NCBI GenBank assembly: GCA_023663865.1
Contig: JAMPGU010000020.1
Span: 1 to 42,499, forward strand
DNA length: 42,499 nt
Direction of reading: 5' to 3'
DNA from: Clostridium sp.
Lineage (GTDB): Bacteria > Bacillota > Clostridia > Oscillospirales > Acutalibacteraceae
The notes under the pieces were generated by a model, which had not been told where the DNA came from, made no database searches, and was given only the letters and a program-made list of their open reading frames with translations. The position numbers and the translations under genes are program-made. This document shows, in pieces, positions 33,598-42,499 of the stretch (positions are counted from its first letter, which is position 1; each line of letters opens with the position of its first letter).

Positions 33598-36500
33598 ATG
33601 GATAAGAAAAAGGCTTATGTAGTTGCTACAGCTCATCTTGATACTGTATGGAGATGGGATATTTCTAAAACAATTGAATCTTACATACCGGATACAATAG
33701 GCAAAAACTTTGATTTAATCGAAAGATACCCGAATTATAAATTTAATTTTGAGGGTGCATACAGATATGAATTAATTGAAAAGTTCTATCCTTTTGCATT
33801 TGAGGATATCTGCGAATATGTGGCAGATGACAGATGGTGTGTATCCGGAACAGCATATGAAAACGGAGACGTTAACATCCCTTCACCCGAGGCTATTATC
33901 CGCAACATAATGCTTGGAAACAACTATTTTCAGGAAAAATTCAGAAAAAGCTCCAGTGATTTATTTTTACCCGACTGCTTTGGATTTGGATGGGCGCTTC
34001 CGTCTATTGCAAATCACTGCGGCTTAAAGGGAATGACCACACAGAAGCTCTCTTGGGGATCAGCCTACGGACTTCCCTTTGACCTGGGAAGATGGGTTGG
34101 GCCTGATGGTAAAGAGATATTTGTCAGCCTGAATGCAAAATCATACAGATACAAATTCAGCGGAGACATCCGAGCTGATTTGAGCATCATTGACCGCATA
34201 GCAGATAACGCTAAGAACGCCTCCCTGCCTTGGGCAAATCATTTATATGGTACAGGTGACTGGGGCGGAGCACCCACAGAGGAAAGTGTAAAGGCTGTTG
34301 AAGCAAGTATTGCAAAAAACAGTGACAGTGATTTTGAAGTAATATCTGCACACAGTGATCAGGTATTTGAAAATTTAGAAAAATTATCCGATAATGAAAA
34401 AAAGGCTTTACCTGTTTGGAACACAGAACTGCTTATGACCAGTCACGGTGCAGGTGCTTACACATCAAGATGTATGAGCAAGCGACTCAATCGCCAGTGC
34501 GAGCAGCTTGCAATTAACACAGAGAAAGCGTGTGCCTTTGCATACAGCTTGGGCTCAATGCACTATCCAAAAAGAATGCTTAACGAGGCATGGAAGCGTG
34601 TTATCAAGCACCAATTCCATGATGATATTACCGGCACCTCTACAATGGAGGTTTATAATGACAGCTGGAACGACTACTACTTATCATTATCTCAGTTTAA
34701 AAATGAGCTTTTTGGTGCAAGCAAGGCTATCATTGATGAGCTTGATACAGCTTGGGTACCTGAAAAAAGTACAGCTGTTATGCTCAGCAACCCAACACAG
34801 TTTGACAGAAAAAGTGCAGTTGAGGTTATAATCCGAACCACTGTGAACTGCAAAAATGTTGAGGTGGTGGATAAAGAAGGAAAAAGCTATCCATGCCAGG
34901 TAACATCAAAATCCGGTAAAATGCTTACAGTTGTCTTTCAGGCTGAACTGGCACCATTCTCTTATACGATTTACGAAATCAAACCGGCTGACGAGCCATG
35001 TCAAATCAAGACGGATTTAAAGGCAACAAACCATTCCCTTGAAAACAGCAAGTATAAGCTTATTTTTAATAAGAATGGTGATATTGCTTATTTATACGAT
35101 AAGCGTTTAGGCAAGCAAATTATTGAAAAGCCTATAAAGATGGCACTGCTTCATGACACAGGCTCCCTCGCTTATCCAAGCTGGGAAATCAGGAAAGAGG
35201 ATTTAGACAAGGAACCTTACTGCTATGCAAACACCCCAGAATTTGCTGTAGTAGAAAACGGTCCTGCCAGAATAGCAATCAAGGTTACCCGTGAGGCTGA
35301 ATACTCAACAATTTCACAAATCGTGTCCCTTGAGGCTGATGGTGAGTACATCAACGTTACAAACTACGTTGACTGGAAAACAAGAAGAACCCTGCTTAAA
35401 GCTGTATTCCCTACCTCTGCACATAATGACAAGGCAAGCTATGATCTTGGACTGGGTGTCATTGAACGCTCAACAAACAGCGAAAAGCTATATGAAGTTC
35501 CGGCTCAAAAATGGGCAGACATCACAGATGAAAGCAACGAATTTGGTGTATCCATCTTTTCAGATTGTAAATACGGATGGGATAAGCCGGATGACCATAC
35601 ATTGAGGCTTAGCTGTATTCACACACCTGCAGGTGCATTTACGAAGGATGCACGACAGGATTTACAGGATTTGGGAAGAAATATTTTCTCCTTTGCGATA
35701 TACAGCCACGAAAACGGCTTTGACAACGGAACACAGAAGTACAGTGAAATATACGCAAATCCAATTTGTGCAGTACAGACAGATGACAGGAATACACGCT
35801 CACTGAAAGATCGTGAATCCCTTGTAACAATAAGCAACGAGGAAGTACTTGTCAGAGCAATCAAAAAGGCGGAAGACGAATCTGTTGACAGCATTGTTAT
35901 CCGCGTAAACGAGGCTAACGGAAAATCACACAAAAACGTATCCCTGAAATATTTGTTTGAGATTGGTGCAGCCTATGAGGTTAATGGTCTTGAGGAAGAA
36001 ATTAAAGAGCTTAAAGCACATTCTCACGGCATAGTATTTAATATCAAGCCATTTGAAGTAAAAAGCTTCAAGCTGATTTTGAAAAATCCTGTTGTTCGTA
36101 TCCCCCGTGAACGATTCATTGCAGATAAAACGGAAAATAATGCTAAGGGCTTTTCATTACCAAATGAGGAAATGAAGCATGTTATTCTTCAGGGTGCAGG
36201 CTTTTCACTGCCGCTGGAGCATATTCCTGAACCCTACTTATTTATCGGCGGCATAAGATATGAAATTGCAAGAGGTGCCAACCAGCGTTATGATGTAATG
36301 GTTTGCAGAGGACAGGAAGTTCCTATAGGCTACAAAATGACAAGGCTCTACTTTATTGCAGGCTCAACTCTTGGAAAGCAGGCAATAAAAATTCAGGTCG
36401 GAAACAAGCAAGTGCCATTGACAATAAAGCCTATCAGCGAGCCAATCAGCCGTTGGGATATGGCAGGCTTGGATCAGGTTGCAAGCGTTAATCATAACGA

Positions 36501-36885
36501 AAAGCTGGGCATTGAATTCCCTTACACCCATCATCCTGAGGGAACTTCTACAAGAAAAGCAAATTTCTATATTTACAGTGTGAATGTCAGAGGTGTAAGA
36601 AAAGTCATTTTACCTGAAAATAATAAAATTGTTATTCTGGCGATGACGCAGGTAAGAGAATATGCTAAGAGTGCTATTGTATCAAAAATTGAAGATACAA
36701 CAAGCCAAGACTACTCCTTCTACGATGACATTCCGCCAATTGATAAAATCATTGACAAGGCTGATTTTCTTACCATAAGAGCCGGAAAAATTCAGGATCA
36801 AGTAAATTCCGGTAAGGGCAAAGGCATTAAGCGTGACAATATCATTACAAATATTATTCGTTCATACACAAAAAGTGAATGGTAA
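33598..36885 (+). CDS. Alpha-mannosidase, GH38
   Basis: 1095 aa, no signal peptide, so intracellular. GH38 features in order: VATAHLDTVWRW (Zn ligands His13, Asp15), LPDCFGFGWALPSIANHCGLKG with nucleophile Asp126, LLMTSHGAGAYTSR (Zn His), KRVIKHQFHDDITGTS, then the long beta-rich C-terminal region. It removes alpha-linked mannose from imported glycan fragments. GGTGAT precedes the ATG. A terminator follows, and no transporter is adjacent. Confidence 0.93.
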   Translation: MDKKKAYVVATAHLDTVWRWDISKTIESYIPDTIGKNFDLIERYPNYKFNFEGAYRYELIEKFYPFAFEDICEYVADDRWCVSGTAYENGDVNIPSPEAIIRNIMLGNNYFQEKFRKSSSDLFLPDCFGFGWALPSIANHCGLKGMTTQKLSWGSAYGLPFDLGRWVGPDGKEIFVSLNAKSYRYKFSGDIRADLSIIDRIADNAKNASLPWANHLYGTGDWGGAPTEESVKAVEASIAKNSDSDFEVISAHSDQVFENLEKLSDNEKKALPVWNTELLMTSHGAGAYTSRCMSKRLNRQCEQLAINTEKACAFAYSLGSMHYPKRMLNEAWKRVIKHQFHDDITGTSTMEVYNDSWNDYYLSLSQFKNELFGASKAIIDELDTAWVPEKSTAVMLSNPTQFDRKSAVEVIIRTTVNCKNVEVVDKEGKSYPCQVTSKSGKMLTVVFQAELAPFSYTIYEIKPADEPCQIKTDLKATNHSLENSKYKLIFNKNGDIAYLYDKRLGKQIIEKPIKMALLHDTGSLAYPSWEIRKEDLDKEPYCYANTPEFAVVENGPARIAIKVTREAEYSTISQIVSLEADGEYINVTNYVDWKTRRTLLKAVFPTSAHNDKASYDLGLGVIERSTNSEKLYEVPAQKWADITDESNEFGVSIFSDCKYGWDKPDDHTLRLSCIHTPAGAFTKDARQDLQDLGRNIFSFAIYSHENGFDNGTQKYSEIYANPICAVQTDDRNTRSLKDRESLVTISNEEVLVRAIKKAEDESVDSIVIRVNEANGKSHKNVSLKYLFEIGAAYEVNGLEEEIKELKAHSHGIVFNIKPFEVKSFKLILKNPVVRIPRERFIADKTENNAKGFSLPNEEMKHVILQGAGFSLPLEHIPEPYLFIGGIRYEIARGANQRYDVMVCRGQEVPIGYKMTRLYFIAGSTLGKQAIKIQVGNKQVPLTIKPISEPISRWDMAGLDQVASVNHNEKLGIEFPYTHHPEGTSTRKANFYIYSVNVRGVRKVILPENNKIVILAMTQVREYAKSAIVSKIEDTTSQDYSFYDDIPPIDKIIDKADFLTIRAGKIQDQVNSGKGKGIKRDNIITNIIRSYTKSEW

Positions 36886-36900
36886 TACATAAAAATATGC

Positions 36901-36933
36901 AATCCCCATATGCAAATGATGCATATGGGGATT
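36901..36933 (+). terminator. Terminator after alpha-mannosidase gene
   Basis: Perfect 14-bp arms at 36901-36914 and 36920-36933 with a 5-base loop, A/T ends. Confidence 0.85.
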
Positions 36934-36985
36934 ATTTTATCTGTAAAGCATTTTAGATTTACAGCATTTGATTTTGTTTAAGTGG

Positions 36986-37116
36986 TGTGGAAAAGTATGT
37001 TGAAAATGTGGAAAACTGCATTTTGACAAAATACTATTGCTGAAAACTATGTTAAAGATGTTAAAAATGTAAAGGTTTAAACTTGTCTTAAACAGTAAAT
37101 TCCACAATTTTCCATA
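36986..37116. other. Cluster of DnaA-box-like sequences in an A+T-rich gap
   Basis: The gap 36886-37231 has no gene. TGTGGAAAA at 36986-36994 and 37007-37015 is the complement of TTTTCCACA, one base from the DnaA box TTATCCACA. In the other orientation AATTCCACA (37098-37106) and TTTTCCATA (37108-37116) are weaker forms. Repeated GTTGAAAATG and GTTAAAGATG words lie between them. Confidence 0.4.
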
Positions 37117-37170
37117 ACTGTTAAAATAATTATACATGTTGATAAAAACATAAACAATTGCATAAAAAAA

Positions 37171-37201
37171 CAATTCCTATTACATAACATAATAGGAATT
37201 G
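37171..37201 (-). terminator. Terminator of ftsZ
   Basis: 12-bp arms at 37171-37182 and 37190-37201 with a 7-base loop, followed on the minus strand by seven T residues. Confidence 0.85.
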
Positions 37202-37231
37202 CAAATGGAAGAATTTTTATTTTTTTAATGA

Positions 37232-38341
37232 TTACTTCTTGAAGAAGTTAACAATATCTGAAAAAGCATCATCATCATTATCTGTAAAGCTTGATGGTGC
37301 AGCAGTTGCTACAGGAGCAATTGGCTCCGGTGGAGCAACCTCGTTATTAGCAGTGATTGACTTAATCTGTCCTGTAGGACCTTCCTCACCAAAGCGAGTA
37401 GCGATTACTGTAATAATCATCTCGTCCTCAAGATTTTCATCAAAATTAGCACCCCAAATAATTTCACAATCAGGATGAACAGCTGCTGTTACAATTGAAG
37501 ATGCAGCATCAATCTCCTCAAGGCCAATATCCGTTGAAGCAGTGATATTAAGAAGAATACCGTGTGCACCGTCAATAGAAGTATTAAGAAGAGGTGATGA
37601 AATAGCAGCACGAGCAGCTACCTCAGCCTTATCCTTACCCTTTGCACGGCCAACACCCATATGTGCAAAGCCTGCATCCTTCATAATTTCTGTAACGTCA
37701 GCGAAGTCAGAGTTTACAAGACCGGTAGCATTAACAAGGTCTGAAATAGACTGAACACCCTGACGAAGAACGTCGTTTGCAATCTCAAATGCATTGAGAA
37801 GTGTAATCTTTTCTGTAGCAACTTCTTTAAGTCTTTCGTTAGGAATAACCATAATGGAATCCACATTTTTAGCAAGCTCATCAATACCGGCAGTAGCCTG
37901 TGTCATACGACGCTTACCCTCAAATGCGAAAGGTGTTGTAACAACACCAACTGTAAGGATGCCCATATCCTTAGCAATTTTAGCAACATAAGGAGCAGCA
38001 CCGGTACCTGTTCCGCCGCCCATACCTGCAGTGATAAATACCATATCAGCTCCGGTAAGAACATCTGTAAGAGCCTCTTTACTCTCTTCAGCAGCACGAG
38101 CACCAATCTCAGGCTTTGCACCTGCGCCCATACCCTTTGTTACTTTTTCACCAATAAGAATTTTATGTGTTGCTGTGGATTTAGCAAGTGCCGGCTTATC
38201 AGAGTTTACGGCAACAAACTCAACATCCTGAATATTGCAATGTACCATACGGTTTACAGCGTTTCCGCCGCCTCCGCCGACACCAACTACTTTAATCTGT
38301 ACTACCTTTGAATCGTCTGTATCAATTTCATAACGTCCCAT
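37232..38341 (-). CDS. ftsZ: Cell division protein FtsZ
   Basis: 369 aa. ATG at 38341 ([10 protein letters not shown]) is chosen for AAGGAG just upstream; the longer frame adds a leader without similarity. It is the tubulin-like GTPase forming the division ring. [16 protein letters not shown] and [13 protein letters not shown] (tubulin signature) bind GTP; T7 loop reads NSDFADV, where Val is usual in place of Ser. The C-terminal peptide [13 protein letters not shown] is a variant of the usual DIPxFL(R/K)-type binding tail. It is transcribed from its own promoter. Confidence 0.97.
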   Translation of the reverse strand: MGRYEIDTDDSKVVQIKVVGVGGGGGNAVNRMVHCNIQDVEFVAVNSDKPALAKSTATHKILIGEKVTKGMGAGAKPEIGARAAEESKEALTDVLTGADMVFITAGMGGGTGTGAAPYVAKIAKDMGILTVGVVTTPFAFEGKRRMTQATAGIDELAKNVDSIMVIPNERLKEVATEKITLLNAFEIANDVLRQGVQSISDLVNATGLVNSDFADVTEIMKDAGFAHMGVGRAKGKDKAEVAARAAISSPLLNTSIDGAHGILLNITASTDIGLEEIDAASSIVTAAVHPDCEIIWGANFDENLEDEMIITVIATRFGEEGPTGQIKSITANNEVAPPEPIAPVATAAPSSFTDNDDDAFSDIVNFFKK

Positions 38342-38396
38342 GCTTGAATTCTCCTTATGTAAGATTTTAAATCGCTTTACGATTATTACATTTTGT

Positions 38397-38425
38397 ATTG
38401 TAACAGTTTTGTAATTATTTTGCAA
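38397..38425 (-). promoter_or_regulatory. Promoter of ftsZ
   Basis: Minus strand: TTGCAA (38425-38420), 17-base spacer, TACAAT (38402-38397), about 55 bases before the start codon. Confidence 0.6.
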
Positions 38426-38548
38426 TACTTTTTTATGATATTTTTCAAAATATCTTACAAAGTTTGTAAATGATTATTTTTATCATTTATACAATATGCA
38501 CAGTTGTGATATATTTTCACATAATGCGAAAAGTGGTTTTCTTTACGC

Positions 38549-39478
38549 TCATTCTTCTGTAAAGTATATTTGCTTTCCACCATTAATTGTCATTATACCC
38601 TTTGCATTCGGACTGGATTCATCTAGCTGCTGACAGGCTGTCAAACCCTGCATAAGCTTGCTTTCGAGATTATCACAATTACCAAGCTTAAACTTTATTC
38701 TCTTATCATACACAACATAGTTATCCGCTATATTTTTACTATATATAGAAGTAAATTCCGTGAATTGATTTTCCTTTATCACATCTGCTATTTTTTTGAG
38801 ACACTCCCCTATATCCGGATTTTTAAATTCAATCTGCTGTCCTGCTATAGCTGCATTGAGTTCAGCGCTTTTAATAGTGATGCCTGCAGATTTTTTTGCC
38901 TCTGTTTCAAGAACTTTAAACTGATCATCCAGCAGAATATAGGTTTTATCCTTATTCGATATAGAATAAGACGCCTCGCACTCTGTAATATTAATTTCCA
39001 GTGTAGATGGTAATTTTCTGTGAATTTCTGCAGTATATATATATGGAAGATTTTGCTCCAGCATATTTATTGCAGCCTTACTGTCAGCTAAAAACAGATT
39101 TTCACCTGTATCAATGGTACACTGTGCCAGCACTTCCTCTGTGCTGTACCGTTCATTACCTGTTACTGTTATCTCTTCAATGCCGAAGAAAACGGTTAGA
39201 GAAAGCACAACGCCCACTGCCAGAAGTACTACTGCAACCAAAAACCAAATCAAAAACTTTCTTAGCTTATTTTTCTTTTTTCGCTTAGCAGTTTCCTTCT
39301 GCCGTTTTTGATGCCTTGTTAGATTTTTGGTATTTTTTTCTGCAGGCTGCCGGGTTATTCTTTTTTGAGATTCTCGGTAAATTTTCGGCGGCTCGAGACC
39401 CAAATCATTCAGATTCATATCTGTCATATTTTGCGTTCTTCTTTTATCAGTCCGCTTTTTTGTTTCCTTCTTCTTCAT
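38549..39478 (-). CDS. ftsQ: Cell division protein FtsQ/DivIB
   Basis: 309 aa. A long basic cytoplasmic tail (1-73, Lys/Arg rich), one membrane segment (about 75-97) and an extracellular POTRA domain (FFGIEEITVTGNERYSTEEVLAQ) followed by the FtsQ beta domain. It links early and late division proteins. AGAGG precedes the ATG at 39478, and the gene overlaps the murA end by 32 bases. The gene order murG-murA-ftsQ-ftsZ is usual for clostridia. Confidence 0.88.
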   Translation of the reverse strand: MKKKETKKRTDKRRTQNMTDMNLNDLGLEPPKIYRESQKRITRQPAEKNTKNLTRHQKRQKETAKRKKKNKLRKFLIWFLVAVVLLAVGVVLSLTVFFGIEEITVTGNERYSTEEVLAQCTIDTGENLFLADSKAAINMLEQNLPYIYTAEIHRKLPSTLEINITECEASYSISNKDKTYILLDDQFKVLETEAKKSAGITIKSAELNAAIAGQQIEFKNPDIGECLKKIADVIKENQFTEFTSIYSKNIADNYVVYDKRIKFKLGNCDNLESKLMQGLTACQQLDESSPNAKGIMTINGGKQIYFTEE

Positions 39479-40730
39479 AATTTATCCTCTTTATATCCGC
39501 ACCAAGCAGAGTTAAATTTTTCTCTATACTTTCATATCCTCTGTCAATATGCTCAATGGAATGAATGACTGACTCCCCTTCCGCAGCCAGTGCAGCAACC
39601 ACAAGGGCTGCTCCGCCTCTCAAATCTGTTGCATATACGTTGGCTCCATGCAGCTTTCTGACACCATTAATTATGGCTATTTTATCGTTTATTTCAATGT
39701 CACAGCCAAATCTGTTCAGCTCACTTACATACCTGAATCTGTTTTCAAATATATTTTCTTTAACTACTGACGTACCTCGAGCTACTGACAAAGCCGCAAC
39801 AACCGGTGACTGTGAGTCGGTAGGAAACCCGGGAAACTCAAGGGTCTTTATGTTTCTGACACGTCGGAGTCTGTTTGGTGCGTTGATACGCATATAATTA
39901 TCAACAAGATAAATTTTGCATCCCATTTCACTGAATACCGGAAATACCGGAGCAAGTGCTGTAGGGCGCACATCATTTATAATAATATCTCCGCCTGTTA
40001 TGGCACAGGCACTCATATAGGTGGAGGCGAGTATTCTGTCAGGCATTATGCTATGCTCTGTTGCAGTTAAGCAGTCAACACCTTCAATTTCAATAACCGA
40101 CTCCCCTGCACCATAAATTCTTGCACCGCATTTATTTAAAAAGGCCGCTAAATCAACAATTTCAGGCTCTCTTGCGGCATTGATAATCGTTGTCGTTCCT
40201 TTAGAAATTACCGAGGCAATAATAATATTTTCGGTGGCGCCTACGCTGGAAAAAGGCAAAACAATCTTGTCACCAACAAAGCCTTTATTTTTACAGCAGA
40301 TGGAAGAGCCGTTTTCAACAATAACAGCACCCAGCTGTTTTAGTGCTTTGATATGCAGGTCAATCGGTCTTGCACCTATATCACATCCACCCGGCAAATA
40401 AATAGACGCTTCACCGCATCTGGATAAAAGTGAGCCTAAAAAAAGAATGGATGAACGCATCATACGCATAACCGCTTCATCAATTCTGCTATCCGTTATA
40501 TTTGCAGCATCAATGGATACTGTATTGCCCTGTCTGGTGGTTTTGCAGCCAAGGCTTTCCAATATTTCAAGGGTCTGATTTACATCGCTCAGGTTGGGAC
40601 AATTATGTATTACCGACACACCTTTTATAAGTATCGTAGCGGATAAAATCGGCAAGGCTGAATTCTTAGCACCGTGAAGTGTAACCTCGCCTTCCAATCG
40701 CTTTTGCCCATTAACCTTTAATATATTCAT
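39447..40730 (-). CDS. murA: UDP-N-acetylglucosamine 1-carboxyvinyltransferase
   Basis: 427 aa, normal length. It transfers enolpyruvate from PEP to UDP-GlcNAc, the first committed peptidoglycan step. AKNSALPI has Lys22, and LPGGCDIGARPID has the catalytic Cys116 (the fosfomycin target; no resistance-type Asp). Its AGAGGTGATT ribosome site is inside a hairpin (40737-40774). The C-terminal EEEGNKKAD overlaps the ftsQ start. Confidence 0.96.
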   Translation of the reverse strand: MNILKVNGQKRLEGEVTLHGAKNSALPILSATILIKGVSVIHNCPNLSDVNQTLEILESLGCKTTRQGNTVSIDAANITDSRIDEAVMRMMRSSILFLGSLLSRCGEASIYLPGGCDIGARPIDLHIKALKQLGAVIVENGSSICCKNKGFVGDKIVLPFSSVGATENIIIASVISKGTTTIINAAREPEIVDLAAFLNKCGARIYGAGESVIEIEGVDCLTATEHSIMPDRILASTYMSACAITGGDIIINDVRPTALAPVFPVFSEMGCKIYLVDNYMRINAPNRLRRVRNIKTLEFPGFPTDSQSPVVAALSVARGTSVVKENIFENRFRYVSELNRFGCDIEINDKIAIINGVRKLHGANVYATDLRGGAALVVAALAAEGESVIHSIEHIDRGYESIEKNLTLLGADIKRINYEEEGNKKAD

Positions 40731-40736
40731 TTAATC

Positions 40737-40774
40737 ACCTCTGCTAGTAGTCATAAAACATACTATGCAGAGGT
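40737..40774 (-). promoter_or_regulatory. Hairpin covering the murA ribosome binding site
   Basis: Arms ACCTCTGCTAGTA (40737-40749) and TACTATGCAGAGGT (40761-40774) pair over 13 bp with one bulged base. On the minus strand the 3' arm carries GCAGAGGT, the Shine-Dalgarno sequence of murA, 7 bases before its ATG. Confidence 0.6.
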
Positions 40775-40788
40775 AAAATTTTTGTTAT

Positions 40789-41910
40789 TTACTTTTTTGC
40801 TAAATCAAGAATAATGGAGGAAATACGTTCTCTTGCATCGGTAATTGCCATAGCCTTCGCATTTGACGCAGCCTCCTGCAGCTTATCCTTATCACCAAGA
40901 AGCTCGTTGATTTTGTCAAACAGCGTATGAGAGGATAAATCCTTTTCTTCAATAACAAAGCCTGCATTGCGGTTAACCAGTGCCATTGCATTATGATACT
41001 GGTGATTTTCTGCAACATAAGGAGACGGAATCAGAATGGAAGCCTTGCCCATGGCTTCAATCTCAGATAAAGAGGAAGCACCGGCTCTGCCGATTACTAA
41101 GTCCGCAGCTGCCATACAAACATCCATATTATCTATGTACTGTCTTACTTCAACAGTTCCTTTTTTACCGTTAACAAAACCGGCCTCGCTGAACTTATCA
41201 AGAAATTCACCGCCGTTGGTACCAACGGAATGAATATGGCAATATCTGCCTGTTTCTGCACTTGTAATGAGAATATCATACATTGCCTCATTTAACGGCT
41301 TTGCGCCCAGTGAGCCTCCGAAGGAGAGCACCAAATATTTATCATCCGGGATACCAAGCTCTGCTCTTGCCAGTGCTCTGTCAGCATTTAAAAGCTCTCC
41401 TCGCACAGGAAGCCCTGTAACAGCAACCTCATTTTTGGGTTCAAGATGTTTTTTTGCATCCTCAACAGTAAGCATTACCTTATCTACCTGCTTAGCAAGT
41501 GTCTTGTTGGTAATACCCGGAAAAGCATTCTGTTCGTGTATACAGGTGGGAATGCCCAGCTTAACCGCACTTTCCAGCACCGGTCCTGATACATAGCCGC
41601 CAAAGCCAACAACAACATCGGGATTGAATTCCTGAATGATTTTGCGGCTTGCACCTGATGATTTAATTAATCTGAAAACTGTCTTTATATTATGAGAAAC
41701 AGCAGATGGTGAAAAGGAACGTTTAAAGCCGGATATTTCTATTGTTTTGAAATCAAAGCCGGCTGCCGGAACAAGACGGGATTCCATATGATCCGATGTG
41801 CCGATAAATAAGATTTCTGCATCTGCATTTCTTTCTTTTATATATGAAGCCACAGCAAGTGCCGGATTAATATGACCTGCTGTACCGCCTGTTGCAAATA
41901 ATATCCTCAT
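40789..41910 (-). CDS. murG: UDP-N-acetylglucosamine-undecaprenyl-pyrophosphoryl-MurNAc-pentapeptide transferase
   Basis: 373 aa. It adds GlcNAc to lipid I to make lipid II on the inner membrane face. Glycosyltransferase-28 features are FATGGTAGHINPALAVA, VVGFGGYVSGPVLESA, IHEQNAFPGITNK, SFGGSLGAKPLNEAM and GRAGASSLSEIEAMGKASILIPSP. AAAGGTGATT precedes the ATG. It follows ftsW by 48 bases and precedes murA by 58. Confidence 0.96.
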   Translation of the reverse strand: MRILFATGGTAGHINPALAVASYIKERNADAEILFIGTSDHMESRLVPAAGFDFKTIEISGFKRSFSPSAVSHNIKTVFRLIKSSGASRKIIQEFNPDVVVGFGGYVSGPVLESAVKLGIPTCIHEQNAFPGITNKTLAKQVDKVMLTVEDAKKHLEPKNEVAVTGLPVRGELLNADRALARAELGIPDDKYLVLSFGGSLGAKPLNEAMYDILITSAETGRYCHIHSVGTNGGEFLDKFSEAGFVNGKKGTVEVRQYIDNMDVCMAAADLVIGRAGASSLSEIEAMGKASILIPSPYVAENHQYHNAMALVNRNAGFVIEEKDLSSHTLFDKINELLGDKDKLQEAASNAKAMAITDARERISSIILDLAKK

Positions 41911-41958
41911 TCAATCACCTTTCCTGCATTAAAAATTATTTATCTTAATTTATATAAG

Positions 41959-42499
41959 TTATACTTTCTTTTGACTTGCCTTACGTGAAACAGACAGAAC
42001 AACACCCATCTGGAACAGCAGCATCATAAGAGAGGTACCACCATAGGAGAAAAACGGCAAAGCAATTCCTGTATTTGGCAGAGTATCCGTAACAACCAAA
42101 ATGTTTAAGCCTACCTGAATACCTACCTGTGCAGCCACACCGATTACCAAAAGTGAGCCAAAACGGTCATGACTGCGGGATGCAATCACAAAGCCTCTGA
42201 CAACAAGAGCAGCAAAAAGCACAATAATTATCGCAGCTCCCACAAAGCCCAGCTCCTCGCAGACAATAGAAAAAATAAAATCATTCTGCGGTTCGGACAC
42301 ATACATATATTTTTGCTTTGAATTACCGAGACCAACTCCAAACAATCCGCCTGAGCCAATGGCGTAAAGTGAATTATTTGTCTGCCAGCGCAGCCCCTGC
42401 GGGTCAAAGTCCTTATCAAGCCATGCTCTGATTCTGTCACCGGCATAATTTTCCAGCAACTGCGGAGCGGTGATGACAACAAACACAACCAGCACAACA
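41959..42499 (-). CDS. ftsW: FtsW/SpoVE-type peptidoglycan polymerase, 5' part outside the window
   Basis: The last 180 or so residues of a SEDS-family protein; the coding region runs off the window end. Visible are LLENYAGDRIRAWLDK, the NNSLYAIGSGGLFGVGLGNSKQK stretch, four membrane segments, and the C-terminal signature PNTGIALPFFSYGGTSLMMLL. Its position before murG and ftsQ supports FtsW (or its sporulation form SpoVE) over RodA. Confidence 0.92.
   Translation of the reverse strand, partial: VVLVVFVVITAPQLLENYAGDRIRAWLDKDFDPQGLRWQTNNSLYAIGSGGLFGVGLGNSKQKYMYVSEPQNDFIFSIVCEELGFVGAAIIIVLFAALVVRGFVIASRSHDRFGSLLVIGVAAQVGIQVGLNILVVTDTLPNTGIALPFFSYGGTSLMMLLFQMGVVLSVSRKASQKKV

Noticed and set aside
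36937..37173. 78-aa minus-strand frame between GH38 and ftsZ genes
   Set aside because: Phe/Asn/Tyr-rich low-complexity reading of an A+T-rich gap, with no ribosome site, overlapping the ftsZ terminator.
1..42499. CRISPR arrays, insertion sequences, prophage or integrase genes
   Set aside because: Looked for direct-repeat arrays, transposase and integrase motifs on both strands; none seen. The only tandem repeats are the two tRNA-derived units.

Overview
The window looks like a chromosome segment of a low-to-moderate GC, Gram-positive anaerobe of the class Clostridia, probably a gut Oscillospirales/Ruminococcaceae-type bacterium. This is inferred from the AGGAGG-type ribosome binding sites, the lipoprotein signal style, the clostridial protein variants (PurF-like protein starting MGGFF, HAAS/PadR pairs, TrkA/TrkH) and the glycan-degrading enzymes of families GH13, GH38 and GH95. 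No phage, insertion sequence or CRISPR array is visible, so most of the window is core chromosome with one A+T-rich accessory island (about 7.3-10.5 kb). The genus is not certain.

Layout. (1) 1-2120: the C-terminal half of carbamoyl-phosphate synthase large subunit, read in frame into a diaminopimelate epimerase-like domain (CarB-DapF fusion). (2) 2254-7273: a nucleoside salvage locus. A BMP/PnrA-type nucleoside-binding lipoprotein carrying inserted InlB-like repeats is divergent from a tightly coupled operon of purine nucleoside phosphorylase, MtnA and an MtaD-type deaminase. Together they suggest salvage of methylthioadenosine or 5'-deoxyadenosine through the deaminated (inosine-type) intermediate. 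(3) 7341-10458: A+T-rich island with PadR regulator, HAAS-domain membrane protein and a small secreted protein, divergent from a secreted amidase_6-type cysteine hydrolase and a small lipoprotein. (4) 10547-14632: ppa, a GH13 alpha-glucosidase and glmS in one minus-strand operon. (5) 14782-18540: trkA-trkH potassium uptake and a metallo-beta-lactamase-fold protein. (6) 18675-20789: a PurF-like protein without its glutaminase nucleophile, then an Sfp-type phosphopantetheinyl transferase that looks leaderless.

(7) 21076-24498: a GH95-type lipoprotein glycosidase and a divergent, shortened AraC-type regulator sharing an inverted-repeat operator. (8) 24569-25960: thyA-folA (minus). (9) 26305-28484: DUF2804 and PAP2 proteins. 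(10) 28576-29917: SDR epimerase and GNAT. (11) 30068-30518: initiator tRNA on the minus strand followed by two nearly identical 169-bp tandem units, each repeating the tRNA 3' end and its terminator. (12) 30605-36885: a split ThrE-type exporter, a leaderless DUF188 protein, glycerate kinase, a small protein and a GH38 alpha-mannosidase. (13) 37232-42499: division and cell-wall cluster (ftsW, murG, murA, ftsQ, ftsZ) on the minus strand.

The observations most worth following are the CarB-DapF fusion with a missing first DapF cysteine, the BMP protein with an inserted repeat module, the PNP whose 5'-pocket histidine is replaced next to MtaD/MtnA, the tRNA-fMet tandem element, two genes with an identical TAAAAT-N6-ATG leaderless layout, and hairpins that cover the ribosome binding sites of murA and possibly thyA.
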